Positions 6,694 to 11,101 of a stretch of 11,101 nucleotides of DNA are shown here, piece by piece. Position 1 is the first letter of the stretch; each line of letters starts with the position of its first letter. A program made the position numbers and the translations under genes. The stretch spans positions 1 to 11,101 of the forward strand of contig SHXF01000130.1 of NCBI GenBank assembly GCA_009693435.1. The letters run 5' to 3'. The stretch is from Betaproteobacteria bacterium (lineage in GTDB: Bacteria; Pseudomonadota; Gammaproteobacteria; Burkholderiales; SG8-39). The notes beneath the pieces were generated by a model that saw only the letters and a list, made by a program, of their open reading frames with translations, had not been told where the DNA came from and did not search any database.

Positions 6694-7681
6694 TCAGGTG
6701 CGGGTCACCGTCATCACTTCCGGCGCAAACAGTTCCTCGACCTCGACCTTTCTTTCCGACACGCCCTGTTCGTGCATGTAGCGCAGGTAGGCTTCCAGGG
6801 TCGGGCGATTCTTGTCGATGCCGTAGGGGAAATAATCGTCGCCGAACAATGCGCGCATATCCCGCACCGTGTAGGACAAGCGGTATCGGAAAGAACGACG
6901 CGGTGATGTCGCGCGCGCGGGCAAGGCTGCGGTTCTTCGCTTCGTCGAAAGCCTGGTAGAGCTGCATGGCGATCCAGCGGTTCTTTTCATAGACATCGCG
7001 GCGGATGGCGATGAAATGCATGGCCGGATAGACGCCGGTTTCCTTGAAGTACTTCAGCTCCTCCTTGCGCGGATCCTCGAACAGGAAGCGCACGCGCGGA
7101 TCGCCGTTCACCATCGCGTTGGGCATGCGGGCGCTGATGACCACGTCGAGGTCGCCGGCAAGCAGCATCTCGTTGAGCGAACGGTCGCGCACGCTGGTGT
7201 AGTCTATGCCCAGTGTCGGCAGGGGCGGCATGCGGTCCCTGCGCCCCGCGTCATGCACCCCTGCCTGGAACCAGCGCGCCGAGCGCAGGTCGAAGCCATG
7301 GCTGTCCATCAGCGCGCCGCGCGCATACACGGCTGCGACCTGTCCCCATTCCGGCACGCCGATGCGCTTGCCGGCCAGGTCCTTCGGCGATGCAATGCCT
7401 GCGTCGCTGCGCACGTAAATCGCGGAGTGACGGAATACCCGGGAGGGAAACACCGGAATCGCCACCACCGGCTGCTCGCCGCGCGCCAGGCGCATCACGT
7501 AGGCACTCAGACCGGTCTCGGCGATATCCCACTCGTTGTTTCAGTGACTCCGAATGAGGATGTCCTCGATGGATCCGTGCACCGTGGTAAGGCTGATCCC
7601 CGAGGCGCGCACCGCGCCGGTGGTAAGGTCGCGGACGTGGTCGTATTCGCCGACCACGAGAGACAGGTTGAGATCCGGCAT
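6694..7681 (-). pseudogene. Broken 4,5-dihydroxyphthalate decarboxylase-like gene
   Basis: The intact family (periplasmic-binding-protein fold without signal peptide) includes the enzyme turning 4,5-dihydroxyphthalate into protocatechuate and CO2. From ATG 7681 (AAAGGAG 11 bases upstream) the protein begins MPDLNLSLVVGEYDH and reads well until codon 47, which is TGA (7543-7541). The same frame then continues NNEWDIAETGLSAYVM and VAIPVFPSRVFRHSAIYV, strongly family-like, to codon 263. Near 6888-6895 (minus strand TTCTTTCC) the homology jumps by +1 to a frame ending RALFGDDYFPYGIDKNRP, EEYLR-like repeats and EELFAPEV, with the stop at 6696-6694. Repaired, it would have about 328 residues, a normal length. 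Two independent lesions suggest a pseudogene; sequencing error could explain one. It is convergent with the rhomboid gene, 50 bp apart. The substrate specificity within this family is uncertain. Confidence 0.82.
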
Positions 7682-7866
7682 GGTGGATGATGCTCCTTTG
7701 AAAAATGGTGCACGCATGTCGCAACGGCACGCGGCGGCGCGACTCGAAACTCAGGACATTAACCGGCGCCGTTGCTGTTGCCGGTGCCCGCCGGCGTTCT
7801 GGCCAGCAGTGGGGCAGCGAGACGGTTTCACCGGGTTTGCGCCCATTGCTTGCGCCCGGCGCCCGG
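7682..7866. other. Region between the REC-EAL gene and the broken decarboxylase
   Basis: No gene is supported. A six-base inverted repeat ACCGGC/GCCGGT (7762-7767 and 7780-7785) could form a stem on the REC-EAL transcript without a clear T-run. A ribosome binding site for the decarboxylase (GGAG at 7696-7693, minus strand) survives. I see no convincing promoter. Confidence 0.4.
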
Positions 7867-9143
7867 CTATGCGCCAAGCCCGCCCCGCACCCGCTCCTCC
7901 CAATCAGCAACCCACCCGGGCAGGGCGGCGGCGGGCATGGGCTTGGCAATGAAATAACCCTGTGCCTGTGCGCACCCCGTCCGGCGCAGAAAATCCCAGT
8001 CGGCCTGGTCTTCAACGCCTTCGGCCACAAAGTTCATGCCGAGCTGATTGGCCAGGTCCAGGCTGACCTCATAGATCGCGTGCATCGTGCTGTTGGCGAC
8101 GGCGCCATGCACAAACGTCCGATCGAGCTTGATCTCATCGAAAGGGAGGTCGCGCAACTGGGCGAGAGACGAGTGCCCGGTCCCAAAATCGTCGATGGAC
8201 AGGCTGAAGCGCTTCAAGCGAAGGCGCGTGAGAATTTCAAGCGGCATGCGCAAGTCGAACATCAACCGGCTCTCCGTCAGTTCGAGCACGACCTGATTCG
8301 GTGACACGTCCGCCGCGGCGGCTTGCGCCGCAACATAGTCCGGGAAATCCAGCGATGCGAGGTCATCCATGGATACATTGACGGCCAGGCGCAACACCAG
8401 CCCCGCCTCGCGCCAGGCCCTGAGCTGTGCAAATGCGTTGACAAGTACCGTGCGGGTAATCTGTCCGATCAGTCCGTGCGCTTCCGCCACGCCGATGAAC
8501 CGGTCGGGAAGCACCACGCCATCCGTCGGATGGCGCCAGCGCACCAAAGTCTCCACGCCCACCACCATACCCGTGCCAACCGCCACCTTGGGCTGATAGT
8601 AATTGACGAACTCGCTGTTGGCGATGGCGGCGCGCAATTGGTGCGCATCGTAAGATATTTTCGCCGCCGGAGGCAGCGTTTGACCCGGATGTGTTTGACC
8701 CGGATGTGTTTGACCCGGATGTGTTTGACCCGGATGTGATTGACCCTGATGCTGCCACCTCGCCATCAGACCGGCCAATTGTGTCGACGAGGGAGGCTTG
8801 CCCAATCGGCCCAGCACATTGATGCGATGCGTACGCGCCAGTGTCTCCGCGGACAAAAGAGTGCGTTCGTCTTCGCCACTCACTAGGATCACACCGCCGG
8901 CATAACGATGCTCAACGAGATAGCGCAAAAACTCGATCCCGTCCATCCGCGGCATGTTGAGATCGCACAAGATCAGGTCAGGTGCGCCGTTCGGATCGTC
9001 AATACAATCCAGCGCAACGCGCCCGTTGTCGCAGGCCGTCACCCGGTCAAATCCGAGATTGTTCAGCATTTGGCAAAGCAATTGGAGCATGAAAGGCTCG
9101 TCGTCGAGCACCATAACGCTGCATGCGGATTTCCCGGTCGCGG

Positions 9144-9147
<4 letters not shown>
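7867..9147 (-). CDS. Response regulator with receiver and EAL domains, c-di-GMP phosphodiesterase
   Basis: This 426-residue cytosolic protein should break c-di-GMP to pGpG under control of phosphorylation. The receiver domain covers about 8-130, with acidic pocket Asp15/Asp16, phospho-acceptor Asp62 (LCDLNMPRMDG) and Lys117. The linker at 133-157 is a pentapeptide array: HQGQS, then HPGQT four times. The EAL domain covers about 168-415. Its signature reads ETL (Glu199), and the other catalytic or metal residues are present: Asn257 (VNVS), Glu289 (LELTES), Asp319/Asp320 (DDFGTG), Lys340, Glu376 (EGVE) and Gln396 (AQGY), so activity is likely. The ATG at 9147 overlaps the kinase stop as ATGA and has AGGA eight bases upstream. 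An in-frame start at 9201 would lie inside the kinase gene and adds no domain. The upstream kinase is the obvious phosphodonor, directly or through its HPt domains. Confidence 0.93.
8677..8751 (-). repeat. 15-bp in-frame tandem repeat coding the HPGQT linker
   Basis: The unit TGTTTGACCCGGATG (plus strand) occurs at 8677-8691 (first base C), then exactly at 8692-8706, 8707-8721 and 8722-8736, with a degenerate copy at 8737-8751. On the coding strand each unit is CAT-CCG-GGT-CAA-ACA, His-Pro-Gly-Gln-Thr. The near identity of codons means recent duplication, and copy changes keep frame. Confidence 0.95.
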
Positions 9148-10953
<1,806 letters not shown>

Positions 10954-10958
<5 letters not shown>

Positions 10959-11101
10959 CCTGGATTTCCACGGACAGTAATTCCCCTAAGGATTTCCTGA
11001 ATTGGGGGTTAAATCGGAGTGGCACGTCAGGCGAGCATTCGAAGGCTTAAGCCGTTCCACCATGGTACCTTCACCGGGGAGTCGAGCATGCCCGAGTCGA
11101 T
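10954..11101 (-). repeat. 148-bp terminal inverted repeat, right arm
   Basis: This is the exact reverse complement of 2-149. The first mismatch toward the window interior is 10953 against 150. Confidence 0.95.
10959..11101 (+). mobile_element. End of an insertion sequence, right copy, interrupts the kinase gene
   Basis: This is the inverted twin of the left-hand IS end, identical over 148 bp including the flanking ACTAG. The tip starts CCTGGATTTCC at 10959, right beside CTAG (10955-10958). A GGGGAG motif (11077-11082) stands six bases before an ATG at 11088 that opens M-P-E-S and runs off the window, so the transposase is probably transcribed outward. The element sits inside a histidine-kinase reading frame. 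Crossing the junction, the kinase codons continue as CTA-GTG-CGC (Leu-Val-Arg), which fits the family sequence before IINDILD. So CTAG is probably native target DNA and not part of the element. Confidence 0.7.

Noticed and set aside
6885..6897. Programmed +1 frameshift in the decarboxylase-like gene
   Set aside because: TTCTTTCCG is not a recognised +1 site and no stimulatory stop or structure is evident. The upstream TGA would block translation anyway.
4736..7498. A 920-codon minus-strand open frame across frmA and the rhomboid gene
   Set aside because: Only its first part (7498 to about 6893) matches a protein family, the decarboxylase remnant. The rest is antisense to two clear genes and rich in His, Arg and Ala, a GC-rich shadow frame.
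7541..7543. In-frame TGA as a selenocysteine codon
   Set aside because: The position is not a known catalytic Cys in this family. The same gene carries a second lesion, so pseudogene decay is simpler.
8677..8751. Regular repeats resembling a short CRISPR array
   Set aside because: The 15-bp units are directly adjacent with no spacers, and they encode an in-frame pentapeptide inside a real gene.

Overview
The window is GC-rich and reads like part of a proteobacterial chromosome, most likely a betaproteobacterium. The FdxA-type ferredoxin, the glutathione-dependent formaldehyde dehydrogenase and the c-di-GMP signalling proteins all have that flavour, but no marker gene is present and the assignment is an inference. 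The two ends carry a perfect 148-bp inverted repeat (2-149 and 10954-11101). It looks like the same end of one insertion sequence (IS) present in two opposite-facing copies, each cut off by the window edge. The window could be a composite-transposon-like segment or an assembly contig that stops at repeats.

Left to right: a ferredoxin gene with a TTG start (fdxA, + strand) converges on a two-gene minus-strand operon of a phytanoyl-CoA-dioxygenase-like 2-oxoglutarate (2OG) enzyme followed 12 bp later by a membrane PAS-GGDEF diguanylate cyclase. A 416-bp divergent region full of short tandem duplications separates this operon from a plus-strand set: an MFS transporter, class III alcohol dehydrogenase (frmA) and a rhomboid protease. 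Convergent to these, on the minus strand, is a broken 4,5-dihydroxyphthalate decarboxylase-like gene with one in-frame TGA and one +1 frameshift. Upstream of it is a receiver-EAL phosphodiesterase gene, whose start overlaps by ATGA the stop of a hybrid histidine kinase. The kinase has lost its 5' part, including the phospho-accepting His, to the right-hand IS.

Two themes stand out. The first is c-di-GMP control: one predicted cyclase (GGDEF with intact I-site) and one predicted phosphodiesterase (receiver-linked EAL), the latter coupled to a kinase with a receiver and two consecutive HPt domains. The second is a possible small-molecule module: transporter, 2OG oxygenase and formaldehyde oxidation. 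One economical but unproven reading is uptake followed by oxidative demethylation and formaldehyde disposal.

The segment also shows genome decay and repeat slippage. There are two IS ends, a truncated kinase, a doubly disrupted decarboxylase, and six separate tandem repeats with units of 10, 12, 13, 14, 15 and 19 bp. I found no RNA genes, CRISPR arrays or complete mobile elements.
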